A stretch of DNA of 63,586 bases. Source: Pontimicrobium aquaticum. Lineage in GTDB: Bacteria > Bacteroidota > Bacteroidia > Flavobacteriales > Flavobacteriaceae. The stretch is taken from assembly GCF_005047595.1 (NCBI RefSeq), contig NZ_SUPL01000010.1, positions 1 through 63,586 of the forward strand. The letters are read 5' to 3'. Under the pieces are notes generated by a model that searched no databases, was not told where the DNA came from, and saw only the letters and a list, made by a program, of their open reading frames with translations. Below are positions 1 through 9,299 of this stretch, in pieces (positions within the stretch are counted from its first letter, which is position 1; the number at the start of each line of letters is the position of its first letter). A program made the translations under genes and the position numbers.

Positions 1-173
1 TACACCGCATTTTTATCCTCACAAGTCTTTTCTTATTCTTTTTTATAACTCAATACTATAAACACTATAACTCAACTAATTATCACATGAAAAAATTCCA
101 TACCAAACCAAAGCGAAGGGAAAGGTCATAACGAATAAACTTAAATACACTAAAAAATATACCTTATATATAT

Positions 174-205
174 ATTGTATGTCATTTATTATCCTATTAT
201 CTTTG
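174..205 (+). promoter_or_regulatory. Bacteroidota-type promoter of the thrS operon
   Basis: A TTG at 175-177 is separated by 20 bases from TATCTTTG at 198-205. This matches the TTG-N19/20-TAnnTTTG promoter of the Bacteroidota primary sigma factor. The thrS ATG follows at 229, giving a short leader. Bases 1-170 show no convincing gene or RNA. Confidence 0.75.
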
Positions 206-228
206 CGCTTATAAATTTATAACCACCT

Positions 229-2175
229 ATGATCGAGATTACTTTACCAGATGGCAGCGTAAGAAGTTATGACAATAACATTACTGCAATGGATGTTGCA
301 AAAGATATTAGCGAAGGTTTTGCAAGAAATGTTATTTCTGCAAAGTTTAATGATGTAACTATCGAAACTTCTACTACTTTAACCACCAATGGTAACCTTG
401 TTTTATATACATGGAGAGAGGACGAAGGCAAAAAAGCTTTTTGGCATTCATCGGCACATATTTTGGCTCAAGCTTTAGAAGAACTTTACCCTGGTGTAAA
501 ACTATCTATAGGACCAGCTATTGAAAATGGTTTTTATTATGATATCGACTTAGGAAATAGAAGTATTTCTGATAAAGATTTTAAAGCTATTGAAGATAAA
601 ATGTTAGAAATTGCTCGTGGCAAGCATGAGTTTAAAATGAAATCGGTTTCTAAAGCAGATGCACTATCATTATATAAAGAACAAGGAAATGAATATAAAG
701 TAGAACTTATTGAGAATCTTGTGGATGGTGAGATTACATTTTGTGATCATTCTACATTTACTGATTTGTGTCGTGGTGGACATATTCCAAATACAGGAAT
801 TGTTAAAGCTGTAAAAATATTGAGTGTTGCTGGTGCCTATTGGAGAGGTGATGAAAACAATAAGCAACTTACTCGTGTTTATGGCACTTCATTTCCTAAA
901 CAAAAAGAACTAAAAGAATATTTAGAGCTTTTAGAAGAAGCAAAAAAGCGCGACCATAGAAAGCTTGGAAAACAACTTGAGCTGTTTACTTTTTCGCAAA
1001 AAGTTGGTCAAGGGCTACCTTTGTGGTTACCTAAAGGTGCTGCTTTACGTGCTCGTTTAGAAGATTTTCTAAAAAAAGCACAACAAAAAGCTGGTTACGA
1101 AATGGTAGTAACACCTCATATTGGTCAAAAGGAATTATATGTAACTTCTGGTCATTATGCTAAATATGGAGAAGATAGTTTTCAGCCAATTAAAACGCCA
1201 AAAGAAGATGAGGAGTTTTTACTAAAACCAATGAACTGTCCACATCATTGTGAAATTTATAATGCTAAACCTTTTAGCTATAAAGAACTTCCAAAGCGTT
1301 ATGCCGAATTTGGAACCGTATATAGATATGAACAAAGTGGAGAATTACATGGATTAACAAGAGTTAGAGGTTTTACTCAAGATGATGCTCATATTTTTTG
1401 CACTACTGACCAATTAGATAAAGAGTTTAAAGAAGTGATTGATCTTGTGCTTTATGTATTTGGCTCATTAGGTTTTGAAAATTTTACTGCACAGGTTTCG
1501 GTAAGAGATTTAGATACTCCAGAAAAATACATTGGTGATCCAGAAAATTGGGAGAAAGCAGAACAAGCTATCATCAATGCGGCGAAGGACAAAGGATTAA
1601 ATTATGTAATTGAAAGTGGAGAAGCGGCTTTTTATGGCCCTAAATTAGATTTTATGGTAAAAGATGCCTTAGGTAGAAGTTGGCAACTTGGTACAATTCA
1701 AGTTGACTATAATTTACCTGAACGTTTTGATTTATCTTATAAAGGCAGTGATAATGAACTACATAGACCTGTAATGATCCATAGAGCTCCGTTTGGAAGT
1801 ATGGAACGCTTCGTAGCTATTTTACTAGAACATACAGGTGGGAATTTCCCTTTATGGCTAATGCCTGAGCAAGTTATTATTCTGTCTATTAGTGAGAAAT
1901 ATGAAAAATACGCCGAAAAAGTTTTAAATTTGTTAGAAAATAACGAAATTCGCGCCCTCATTGACAATAGAAATGAAACCATGGGAAAAAAAATTCGGGA
2001 AGCCGAAATGAATAAAATCCCATATATGATTATTGTTGGTGAAAATGAAGAAAACGAAAATAAGATTAGTGTTCGTCAACATGGTGGAGAAGACTTAGGC
2101 ATGATAAGTGTAGAAGATTTCTCAAAAATTGTTGAAACAGAAATACATAAAACATTAAAACAATTTAAAGTATAA
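229..2175 (+). CDS. thrS: Threonine--tRNA ligase
   Basis: Class II aminoacyl-tRNA synthetase that charges tRNA-Thr in the cytoplasm. At 648 aa it has the full bacterial length. Order of parts: N-terminal TGS domain (about residues 1-60), editing domain with the HSSAH zinc/editing motif near residue 73, catalytic core with the PMNCPHH zinc ligand region and motif 2 (RYAEFGTVYRYE), motif 3 region (GSMERF), then the C-terminal anticodon-binding domain. It heads the conserved thrS-infC-rpmI-rplT cluster. The ATG at 229 follows a good promoter and gives the canonical N-terminus MIEITLPDGS. Identification is secure. Confidence 0.98.
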   Translation: MIEITLPDGSVRSYDNNITAMDVAKDISEGFARNVISAKFNDVTIETSTTLTTNGNLVLYTWREDEGKKAFWHSSAHILAQALEELYPGVKLSIGPAIENGFYYDIDLGNRSISDKDFKAIEDKMLEIARGKHEFKMKSVSKADALSLYKEQGNEYKVELIENLVDGEITFCDHSTFTDLCRGGHIPNTGIVKAVKILSVAGAYWRGDENNKQLTRVYGTSFPKQKELKEYLELLEEAKKRDHRKLGKQLELFTFSQKVGQGLPLWLPKGAALRARLEDFLKKAQQKAGYEMVVTPHIGQKELYVTSGHYAKYGEDSFQPIKTPKEDEEFLLKPMNCPHHCEIYNAKPFSYKELPKRYAEFGTVYRYEQSGELHGLTRVRGFTQDDAHIFCTTDQLDKEFKEVIDLVLYVFGSLGFENFTAQVSVRDLDTPEKYIGDPENWEKAEQAIINAAKDKGLNYVIESGEAAFYGPKLDFMVKDALGRSWQLGTIQVDYNLPERFDLSYKGSDNELHRPVMIHRAPFGSMERFVAILLEHTGGNFPLWLMPEQVIILSISEKYEKYAEKVLNLLENNEIRALIDNRNETMGKKIREAEMNKIPYMIIVGENEENENKISVRQHGGEDLGMISVEDFSKIVETEIHKTLKQFKV

Positions 2176-2191
2176 CTAAAATTTTTAAGCC

Positions 2192-2749
2192 ATAGCAATA
2201 CGTAGAAGAAGAAATAGAGGTCCAGCTAGAATAATTAAGGAAGACCAACACAGGATTAATAGAAAAATAACATCACCAGAAGTTCGCTTGGTTGGTGATA
2301 ATGTTGAAATAGGTGTTTATAAAACATCACAAGCATTAGCAATAGCTGATGAACAAGGTTTAGATCTTGTTGAAATATCACCAAAGGCAAGCCCTCCTGT
2401 GTGTAAAGTTATGGATTATAAAAAGTTTCTTTATGAACAAAAGAAACGTGATAAGGCTTTAAAATCTAAAGCTACGAAAGTAGTTGTAAAAGAAATTCGT
2501 TTTGGTCCAAATACAGATGACCATGATTACGAATTTAAAAAGAAGCATGCAGAAAAGTTCTTAAAAGATGGCGCAAAGCTTAAAGCATTTGTGTTTTTTA
2601 AAGGACGTTCAATTGTATTTAAAGAACAAGGTCAAATCTTATTATTGCGTCTAGCACAAGATTTGGAGGAGTTTGGAAAAGTTGAACAGATGCCAAAATT
2701 AGAAGGAAAAAGAATGATTATGTTTATTGCTCCAAAAAAGGTAAAGTAA
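2192..2749 (+). CDS. infC: Translation initiation factor IF-3 (non-AUG start, probably ATA)
   Basis: IF-3 binds the 30S subunit and proofreads initiator tRNA and start codon. The first conventional start codon, TTG at 2288, lies inside the conserved core ([11 protein letters not shown]) and would delete the N-terminal domain. Reading upstream in frame gives an Arg-rich start and [10 protein letters not shown] up to ATA at 2192; the only earlier codon before the in-frame TAA at 2186-2188 is GCC. No ATG, GTG or TTG occurs between 2189 and 2287. I therefore place the start at ATA 2192 (185 aa); ATA 2198 is the alternative. Rare infC starts that IF-3 itself discriminates against are known (AUU in enterobacteria). 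That autoregulation operates here is inference. Confidence 0.9.
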   Translation: MAIRRRRNRGPARIIKEDQHRINRKITSPEVRLVGDNVEIGVYKTSQALAIADEQGLDLVEISPKASPPVCKVMDYKKFLYEQKKRDKALKSKATKVVVKEIRFGPNTDDHDYEFKKKHAEKFLKDGAKLKAFVFFKGRSIVFKEQGQILLLRLAQDLEEFGKVEQMPKLEGKRMIMFIAPKKVK

Positions 2750-2800
2750 ACAAAATCAATAATAGTATAAGCGAAGTGAATTTAAATAAAGAGGAGAACA

Positions 2801-2998
2801 ATGCCTAAAATGAAAACCAAATCTAGTGCCAAAAAACGTTTTAAGTTAACTGGAACTGGAAAAATCAAAAGAAAGCACGCTTTTAAGAGTCATATATTGA
2901 CAAAAAAATCTAAAAAGCGTAAGCTAGCTTTAACTCACAGTACATTAGTACATGAGAGCGATGAAGCAAACATTAAGCAACAATTACGTTTAAAGTAA
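2801..2998 (+). CDS. rpmI: Large ribosomal subunit protein bL35
   Basis: A 65-aa very basic ribosomal protein of normal length. It starts [20 protein letters not shown], the classic bL35 signature, followed by [11 protein letters not shown]. It lies 51 bases after infC and 92 bases before rplT in the universally conserved infC-rpmI-rplT order, so it is almost certainly co-transcribed with them. Confidence 0.98.
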   Translation: MPKMKTKSSAKKRFKLTGTGKIKRKHAFKSHILTKKSKKRKLALTHSTLVHESDEANIKQQLRLK

Positions 2999-3036
2999 TT
3001 AACGCTTAGGTTAAAATTATTTATAAACCATGGAGT

Positions 3037-3070
3037 TAGGCTTTTACAAGAGTTGATTTTCAACCGCCTA
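3037..3070 (+). promoter_or_regulatory. Nested hairpin in the rplT leader (possible bL20 autoregulatory site)
   Basis: The rpmI-rplT spacer holds an outer stem TAGGC (3037-3041) with GCCTA (3066-3070) enclosing an inner stem GTTGA (3052-3056) with TCAAC (3060-3064), ending 20 bases before the rplT start. bL20 is known to repress its operon by binding structured leaders in E. coli and B. subtilis. That this hairpin has the same role is inference. Confidence 0.4.
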
Positions 3071-3090
3071 CTACAAAAAAATTTAAAATT

Positions 3091-3435
3091 ATGCCAAGAT
3101 CAGTAAATTCAGTTGCAAAAAGAGCCAGAAGAAAAAAGGTTCTTAAGCAAGCAAAAGGTTACTTTGGAAGACGTAAAAACGTTTGGACAGTAGCAAAAAA
3201 TGCGGTTGATAAAGCGATGCAATACTCGTATAGAGACCGTAGGAACAAAAAAAGAACATTCCGTGCATTATGGATTATGCGTATTAACGCAGGAGCTAGA
3301 CAACACGGATTGTCATATTCACAATTTATGGGAAAATTAAAAGCTAACAACATCGAATTAAACCGTAAGGTTTTAGCCGATTTAGCTATGAATAATCCTG
3401 AAGCTTTTAAAGCAATTGTAAATAAAGTAAAATAA
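3091..3435 (+). CDS. rplT: Large ribosomal subunit protein bL20
   Basis: A 114-aa basic protein that binds 23S rRNA early in 50S assembly. Signature: [20 protein letters not shown], then [22 protein letters not shown] and [20 protein letters not shown]. It is the last gene of the thrS-infC-rpmI-rplT cluster and is followed by a strong intrinsic terminator. Confidence 0.98.
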   Translation: MPRSVNSVAKRARRKKVLKQAKGYFGRRKNVWTVAKNAVDKAMQYSYRDRRNKKRTFRALWIMRINAGARQHGLSYSQFMGKLKANNIELNRKVLADLAMNNPEAFKAIVNKVK

Positions 3436-3471
3436 GGCGTTTTGCCTATTGTATAATATATTTCGCTTATT

Positions 3472-3503
3472 AAAGTCCGATTCAAATGAATCGGACTTTT
3501 TAT
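3472..3503 (+). terminator. Intrinsic terminator of the thrS-rplT operon
   Basis: A perfect 13-bp stem (AAAGTCCGATTCA 3472-3484 with its complement 3487-3499), a 2-base loop and a T-rich tail, placed 36 bases after the rplT stop. Confidence 0.92.
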
Positions 3504-3587
3504 TTTATAAAACTTTTGTGAATAACTAATTTCAAAATCAAGATTCATTTTTAGTATCTTTCAAATTCATAAAAATTTTCTCATAAA

Positions 3588-6500
3588 ATGAATCGAATTC
3601 AACAATTACTAATTGCCCTGTTTTTAATTTCTACAACCATTTCTGCTCAAGAAAAAGATAAGAAATGGGATGTATCAAATCCAGAAGGTGAATGGAATTT
3701 TAAAGAAGTACCTCTAAACACTAATGAAGGCACTTGGATGAACGTAGATGTTAGTCCTGATGGAAAAAAAATTGTTTTTGACCTCCTTGGAGATATTTTT
3801 ATTATGAACTCCAATGGTGGAAAAGCTACAGCCTTAAGAACAGGTTTAGCCTTTGAAATACAACCACGCTTTAGTCCCGACGGTAAAACCATTTCATTTA
3901 CCAGTGATGCTGGCGGCGGCGATAATATTTGGACTATGAATATAGATGGTAGTGATGCCAAACAAATCACCAAAGAAAATTTTAGACTTCTAAATAATGC
4001 CGTTTGGATTCCAGACGGAGAATATATAGTCGCAAGAAAGCACTTCTCTTCCACTCGTTCGTTAGGTGCTGGTGAAATGTGGATGTATCACTTATCTGGT
4101 AAAAGTGGTATTCAAATCACTAAACGTAAAAACGACCAACAAGACGTAAACGAACCTAGTATCTCAAAAGATGGACGCTATATGTATTATAGTGAAGATG
4201 TCTATCCTGGAGGATTTTTTCAATATAACAAAGATCCCAATAGTCAAATTTATGTCATCAATCGTTATGATTTTGAAACAGGAAAAACCGAAAGAATTAC
4301 TGGAGGTCCAGGAGGAGCTGCAAGACCTCAAATATCTAATGATGGAAAAAAACTAGCATTTGTGAAGCGTGTGCGTACAAAAACAGTCCTTTATATTCAT
4401 GATTTAGAAACAGGTGAAGAATGGCCAATTTTTGATGGACTCAATAAAGACCAACAAGAGGCTTGGGCAATTTTTGGAGTGTATAGCAATTATAGTTGGA
4501 CACCAAATGACGATAGTATTGTGTTTTGGTCTGGTGGAAAAATCAATAAAGTAAATGTGAATACGCTGCAAGTAACCAACATTCCTTTTGAAGTTAACAC
4601 AAAAATAAAGATTGCTAAAGCAATAGAGTTTGACACACCAGTTGCGCCAAATGAATTTAATGCAAAAGTAATTAGAGATGTAAAAACATCGCCTGATGGC
4701 AAAGCTATTGTATTTAATGCTTTAGGTTATTTATATACAATGAAATTACCTAAAGGTAAACCAAAACGTTTAACACAAGGAACAGATTTTGAATTTGAAC
4801 CTTCTTATTCTTCTGATGGCTCACAAATAGTTTATGTGACTTGGAATGACGAAAATCTAGGAGCCATTTATTCTGTTTCTTCAAATGGAGGTACGCCTAA
4901 AAAATTAAACTCTGAAAAAGGAATATATAGAAACCCATCATATTCAAACAACGATTCTAAAATTGTTTACAGAAAAGAAGGTGGTAATGGTGACCAAGGG
5001 AGAACTTTTACTAAAAAAACAGGACTATATGTTATGAGTGCAGATGGTTCCAATAATAAGTTCTTAACACGTCAAGGAGATTATCCTATGTTTTCTCAAA
5101 ATGATAAAAGGATAATCTTTCAGAATGGAGGCACCTTTGGTGGTGCATTAACCAAGCAATTAAAGAGTGTAGATTTAAATGGAAAAGATGAAAGAACACA
5201 TATAACATCTAAAAACGGAAACAGGTTATTACCAAGTCCAGATGGAAAATGGGTGGCATTTATTCATTTATTTAAAGTATATATGGCTCCAATGCCACAA
5301 GCAGGAAAATCACTTGATTTAACTGATAAAACAAGCTTTGTTCCAGTCACTCAATTAACAAAAGATGCTGGAATTAATCTACATTGGTCTAATGATAGCA
5401 AAACCATTCATTGGACTTTAGGCAACGAGTACTACTCTGCTCCTGCTTCATTAGACACAAAACTGGTTACAAAACCAAAAGTGACCATAAATCTTGAAGT
5501 TGAAACAGATAAACCTAGTGGTAGAATCGCATTTAAAAATGCTCGAATTATTACAATGGAAGGTGATAAAGTTATTGAAAATGGAACAATTGTCATTAAC
5601 CAAAATAAAATTGAAGCTATAGGAATCGCTTCGGAAGTTTCAATCCCTTCAAATGCTAAAGTCTATGATATTTCTGGAAAAACGATTATGCCAGGAATTG
5701 TAGATGCACATGCACACATAGGAGGTTTTAGAGATGGTTTAACAACTCAAAAGCATTGGCAATTTTATGCAAATTTAGCTTTTGGTGTTACTACTGCACA
5801 TGACCCTTCAGCAAATACACAAGCTGTTTTTGCTTTATCGGAATTACAAAAAAACGGAACCTTAGTAGGTCCTAGATTGTATTCAACTGGTCATATTTTA
5901 TATGGTGCCGAAGGTGATTTTAAAGCTGTAATTAATAGTTTAGATGATGCTCGTTCTTCAATTAAACGCACCAAAGCATTTGGTGCATTATCAGTTAAAA
6001 GTTATAATCAACCACGTCGTGAACAGCGTCAACAAGTACTGCAAGCTGCGCGCGAAGAAGGTATTTTTGTAGTACCTGAAGGAGGCTCAACCTTTTATCA
6101 TAATATGACTATGATTATGGACGGTCATACTGGTGTGGAACATAACATCCCGATTGCGCCTGTTTATAAAGATGTCATGACGCTTTGGGGAAATAGCAAT
6201 ACAGGTTACACACCTACTCTTGTTGTTAATTACGCAGGTATGAGTGGTGAATATTATTGGTATCAAAACACCAATGTTTGGGAAAACGAAAAATTATTAA
6301 AGTATATACCTAGAAGCATTGTTGATGCGCGCTCAAGACATCGTGTGATGGTGCCTCAAGAAGAATATGACAACGGTTATGTGGCTACCTCCAAAGTATG
6401 TAAAGCACTTACAGATGTTGGTGTAAAAGTAAATTTAGGGGCTCATGGCCAGTTACAAGGCTTAGGTGCACATTGGGAACTTTGGATGTTACAACAAGGA

Positions 6501-6842
6501 GGAATGACCAATATGGAAGCACTAAGAGCTGCTACACTTAATGGTGCAGAATATATTGGAGCTGGAAATGATATTGGATCTCTAGAAACTGGAAAACTTG
6601 CTGATTTAATTGTATTAGATAAAAACCCTCTAGACAATATCAGAAACACTGAAAGTGTCATTTACACAATGATTAACGGTCGTTTATATGACACTAAAAC
6701 TATGAACGAAATAGGTAACCATCAAAATAAGCGAGGTAAATTCTATTGGGAAAACAATAAATACAATGTGGCTTTTCCTTGGCATGAAGAAAGTCAAAGT
6801 TTCACAAGAGAAACTTGTGGTTGTATCATAGGAACTCATTAA
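3588..6842 (+). CDS. Secreted PD40 (TolB-like) repeat protein fused to amidohydrolase
   Basis: A 1084-aa exported protein. The N-terminus has a signal peptide (MNRIQQLLIALFLISTTISAQ, cut near residue 21). Residues about 50-640 carry repeated blocks of the form SPDGKxIxFxS, typical of PD40/TolB-like beta-propeller blades. From about residue 650 an amidohydrolase domain begins: AFKNARIITMEGD strand region, the metal motif VDAHAHIGG, and further on AHGQLQGLG and the closing ETGKLADLIVLDKNPL of imidazolonepropionase-like hydrolases. It probably hydrolyses a cyclic amide or peptide-like substrate outside the cytoplasm; the substrate is unknown. It stands alone, with a terminator on each side. Confidence 0.85.
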   Translation: MNRIQQLLIALFLISTTISAQEKDKKWDVSNPEGEWNFKEVPLNTNEGTWMNVDVSPDGKKIVFDLLGDIFIMNSNGGKATALRTGLAFEIQPRFSPDGKTISFTSDAGGGDNIWTMNIDGSDAKQITKENFRLLNNAVWIPDGEYIVARKHFSSTRSLGAGEMWMYHLSGKSGIQITKRKNDQQDVNEPSISKDGRYMYYSEDVYPGGFFQYNKDPNSQIYVINRYDFETGKTERITGGPGGAARPQISNDGKKLAFVKRVRTKTVLYIHDLETGEEWPIFDGLNKDQQEAWAIFGVYSNYSWTPNDDSIVFWSGGKINKVNVNTLQVTNIPFEVNTKIKIAKAIEFDTPVAPNEFNAKVIRDVKTSPDGKAIVFNALGYLYTMKLPKGKPKRLTQGTDFEFEPSYSSDGSQIVYVTWNDENLGAIYSVSSNGGTPKKLNSEKGIYRNPSYSNNDSKIVYRKEGGNGDQGRTFTKKTGLYVMSADGSNNKFLTRQGDYPMFSQNDKRIIFQNGGTFGGALTKQLKSVDLNGKDERTHITSKNGNRLLPSPDGKWVAFIHLFKVYMAPMPQAGKSLDLTDKTSFVPVTQLTKDAGINLHWSNDSKTIHWTLGNEYYSAPASLDTKLVTKPKVTINLEVETDKPSGRIAFKNARIITMEGDKVIENGTIVINQNKIEAIGIASEVSIPSNAKVYDISGKTIMPGIVDAHAHIGGFRDGLTTQKHWQFYANLAFGVTTAHDPSANTQAVFALSELQKNGTLVGPRLYSTGHILYGAEGDFKAVINSLDDARSSIKRTKAFGALSVKSYNQPRREQRQQVLQAAREEGIFVVPEGGSTFYHNMTMIMDGHTGVEHNIPIAPVYKDVMTLWGNSNTGYTPTLVVNYAGMSGEYYWYQNTNVWENEKLLKYIPRSIVDARSRHRVMVPQEEYDNGYVATSKVCKALTDVGVKVNLGAHGQLQGLGAHWELWMLQQGGMTNMEALRAATLNGAEYIGAGNDIGSLETGKLADLIVLDKNPLDNIRNTESVIYTMINGRLYDTKTMNEIGNHQNKRGKFYWENNKYNVAFPWHEESQSFTRETCGCIIGTH

Positions 6843-6847
6843 AATTT

Positions 6848-6889
6848 AATAGAAAAGCCAATTCAGATAGAATTGGCTTTTCTATTTTA
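6848..6889 (+). terminator. Intrinsic terminator after the amidohydrolase gene
   Basis: A 16-17 bp stem (AATAGAAAAGCCAATTC and its complement) around a 5-6 base loop, with an A-run on one side and T-run on the other, so it can work in both directions. It lies just past the 6842 stop and downstream of the minus-strand repeat gene ending at 6953. Confidence 0.85.
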
Positions 6890-6952
6890 AGTAATATTAC
6901 AAATGTATTAGGGCAATAACTTAAGCATTAAATAGTACTACTTCAATAACTT

Positions 6953-7180
6953 TTACTTAGGGTTAATACCTCCTCCGTCTTTAGGGTTTATTCCACCACC
7001 ATCTTTTGGGTTGATGCCTCCTCCGTCTTTAGGGTTTATTCCACCACCATCTTTTGGGTTGATGCCTCCTCCGTCTTTAGGGTTGATACCTCCTCCATCT
7101 TTTGGATTGATTCCTCCTCCATCTTTTGGGTTGATTCCTCCTCCGTCTTTTGGGTTGATTCCTCCTCCGTCTTGTGCCAT
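6953..7180 (-). CDS. Octapeptide tandem-repeat protein MAQ(DGGGINPK)x9
   Basis: The 75-aa product is MAQ followed by exactly nine perfect copies of DGGGINPK, then stop. The nine 24-base units differ from each other only at synonymous positions: the Ile codon is ATT, ATA or ATC, Lys is AAA or AAG, and Gly, Asn, Asp and Pro codons vary. With 72 repeat codons and no amino-acid change, the peptide rather than the DNA looks conserved. A 48-base block inside is doubled, suggesting recent expansion. The gene diverges from 7287 across a 106-base gap, and the same octapeptide occurs in the product of 9296-9946. No signal peptide or TM segment. Function unknown; possible protease substrate or multivalent scaffold. 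Confidence 0.8.
   Translation of the reverse strand: MAQDGGGINPKDGGGINPKDGGGINPKDGGGINPKDGGGINPKDGGGINPKDGGGINPKDGGGINPKDGGGINPK
6956..7171. repeat. Nine tandem 24-bp coding repeats
   Basis: Nine contiguous 24-base units without spacers encode the octapeptide array on the minus strand. Unit pairs 2-3 and 4-5 (counted from the left) are identical 48-base blocks; the others differ at third positions. Such an array can change copy number by slippage or recombination while keeping the frame. Confidence 0.95.
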
Positions 7181-7286
7181 AATACAGTTTTTTAAAATTA
7201 ATTATTCACTATATTACTGAAAAAATGTAACTTTAACAAGCTATTAATCCCCTTTCTACTCAACTAACCACTTTAATCAACTGAAT

Positions 7287-9299
7287 ATGAACCTAAAAGG
7301 TTTTATTAGAGAGTGTCATAAAAAGCATGTGTTTAAAATGCTTTCAATTTATATCGTGTCAAGTTGGGTGATTTTGCAAGTACTAGCCCTCATTGCTGAC
7401 CCACTTGGTTTACCAGAAAAAAGTGTAGCCTATCTTATAATTATTTTACTAATTGGTTTCCCTATTTATATCTACTATGTATGGAAGTTCAGGTTACTTA
7501 AATACGAAATTCAACAAACTGAAGACCCAACTACACCTTATAATAAAAGTGCATTTCAAAAGATGTACTTTTCTTCTTTATTTGTTATTGGCTTACTTTC
7601 TGGAATTGCCACAACTCTAATTATTAAAAACAATTTTGGGGAAAATTTTTCATTGGAAGAGTTAAAAGGAAACGACAAAATTGCAGTATTGGATTTTGAA
7701 AATACAACAGGTGATGAAAGTTTGGATAAGGTTGGTAAAATTGCAGCAAGATATATAAGTCATGGTATTACTGAAAAAGAAGTTGGTCAAGTGTTTTCAT
7801 CTAAAATTGTGAACGATTACTCTAATGTTTTAAAATCTCAAGCTGGTAGTATTGATCTTAACAATTTATTGAAAAACTATTTAAAACCGGGTAAAGTTAT
7901 AGATGGTGTTTTTTATGAGGAAAAGGGAAAACTTTTACTACAAGCATCCATTAAAACTGGGTCAATGGATAGAACCCTTATTTCATTTGAAACAATTACG
8001 TGCGACCAAGATAACCCTTTAGGCTGTGCCGAAAAATTAAAACAAGAAATACTTGGTTATTTGCTCACAGAAGATCGACAGGATGACTCAGGCTATATTA
8101 AAAAAGATAATAATCAAAAAGCTTCATATTATGAAGAAACACCTCCAAACTCCGAGGCCTATATATACTTAATTGATGCTTTAGATAATACAGGTAATAA
8201 TAAGTTACACTTAGAGTATCTAAATAAATCAATAGAAAAAGACCCTGATTTTTTTGAACCAAAAGTCCATAAGCTATCTTATTATTATAACAATGGGCTT
8301 TTTAAAGAGTTAGACTCCTTAAGAAAAACAGTAGTTGTTAACTCCAAACTAAGTAATCGACAAAAAAACTGGATGTTATTTTTTGAATCTATCGTAAATG
8401 GAAAAAACGATAAAGCATATAGAGCATTAAAAAATGAATATGAACTTGCTTATCTAGATCTTAACACCAATCAATCGTTAATGACTATTGCTTTACAATT
8501 TGTAAATCGTCCAAAAGATATTCAAGCTATTTACGATGAAATTCCAATGGATGATTATGTTTTGGAGAATTGTTCACGTTGTGGCTATAGGTATTATCTA
8601 AAAGGGTTGGCAGATGTTGAAATAGGCAACTATGATGAAGTCATTAAAACACTTGTTCCTATTACTAATACTATTGAAGCTAATTACTTAAAACGTCCGC
8701 TAATTAATGCTTATGTTAAATCAGGTAAATTTGTTGAGTTAAAAAATTACATATCTCAATATGCTTTAACAGCTTCTACAAACGATATTAATTATCTATA
8801 TAGTTTTACTGGAATACAGTTAATTAATGCAAATAAAATTGATGAAGCCAATAACTATTTTAATGAAATTATTATCAAACAGAATTCTGAATCTAACCCT
8901 TATTATTTAGCTCAAGCATATTACTACAAAGGTAATTATTTAAATGCCCAAAATATATTTGAGACTTTACACCAGCAATATCCAAGTGATATAGACTACT
9001 TAGTGTATTTAGCTGTATCAAATTTCAACAACGGAAATTTTGAAACAGCTAAAACTACTATTGAAAAACTAGATAGATTAAAAACTGATTATCAATTTGG
9101 TGCTGTTGATTATGGTTGGGCTCAATATTATGCATCTATTGGAGATAAGACAAAGGCATTAGAGTATATGTTAAAAGCGATTGTTCAAGGATATAATTTC
9201 ACTCCATCTACATTTCACCATGATCCACATTTTAAAACATTAAAAGATACCCAAGAATTTAAAAATCATTTAAACTATTGGAAAAATAAAGCATTATGA
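7287..9299 (+). CDS. Membrane TolB-like/TPR protein
   Basis: A 670-aa protein. Hydrophobic segments at about residues 17-37, 47-66 and 94-113 suggest three TM helices at the N-terminus. Next is a TolB/FlgO-like domain (DKIAVLDFENTTGDESLDKV, about residues 130-260), as seen in TPR-containing signalling proteins of the adenylate-cyclase and kinase type. The rest is helical repeats resembling TPRs (about 290-660). No catalytic domain is visible, so it is probably a sensor or scaffold. It is the first gene of a cluster running to 14015; its TGA overlaps the ATG of the next gene (ATGA), which indicates translational coupling. Confidence 0.75.
   Translation: MNLKGFIRECHKKHVFKMLSIYIVSSWVILQVLALIADPLGLPEKSVAYLIIILLIGFPIYIYYVWKFRLLKYEIQQTEDPTTPYNKSAFQKMYFSSLFVIGLLSGIATTLIIKNNFGENFSLEELKGNDKIAVLDFENTTGDESLDKVGKIAARYISHGITEKEVGQVFSSKIVNDYSNVLKSQAGSIDLNNLLKNYLKPGKVIDGVFYEEKGKLLLQASIKTGSMDRTLISFETITCDQDNPLGCAEKLKQEILGYLLTEDRQDDSGYIKKDNNQKASYYEETPPNSEAYIYLIDALDNTGNNKLHLEYLNKSIEKDPDFFEPKVHKLSYYYNNGLFKELDSLRKTVVVNSKLSNRQKNWMLFFESIVNGKNDKAYRALKNEYELAYLDLNTNQSLMTIALQFVNRPKDIQAIYDEIPMDDYVLENCSRCGYRYYLKGLADVEIGNYDEVIKTLVPITNTIEANYLKRPLINAYVKSGKFVELKNYISQYALTASTNDINYLYSFTGIQLINANKIDEANNYFNEIIIKQNSESNPYYLAQAYYYKGNYLNAQNIFETLHQQYPSDIDYLVYLAVSNFNNGNFETAKTTIEKLDRLKTDYQFGAVDYGWAQYYASIGDKTKALEYMLKAIVQGYNFTPSTFHHDPHFKTLKDTQEFKNHLNYWKNKAL

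Noticed and set aside
1-170. Possible small RNA or gene upstream of the thrS promoter
   Set aside because: No frame, stable hairpin or promoter-terminator pair was seen.
2288-2749. infC starting at TTG 2288
   Set aside because: It would remove about 32 conserved residues of the N-terminal domain; TTG 2288 encodes Leu in the EVRLVG block.
6953-7180. CRISPR array suggested by regular 24-bp repeats
   Set aside because: Units are contiguous with no spacers, and variation is confined to synonymous positions of a reading frame; no cas genes are nearby.
7011-7220. Plus-strand frame encoding Pro-rich repeats (MMPPPSLGF)
   Set aside because: It is the antisense shadow of the octapeptide array; the unit sequence varies in this frame whereas the minus-strand frame is invariant.
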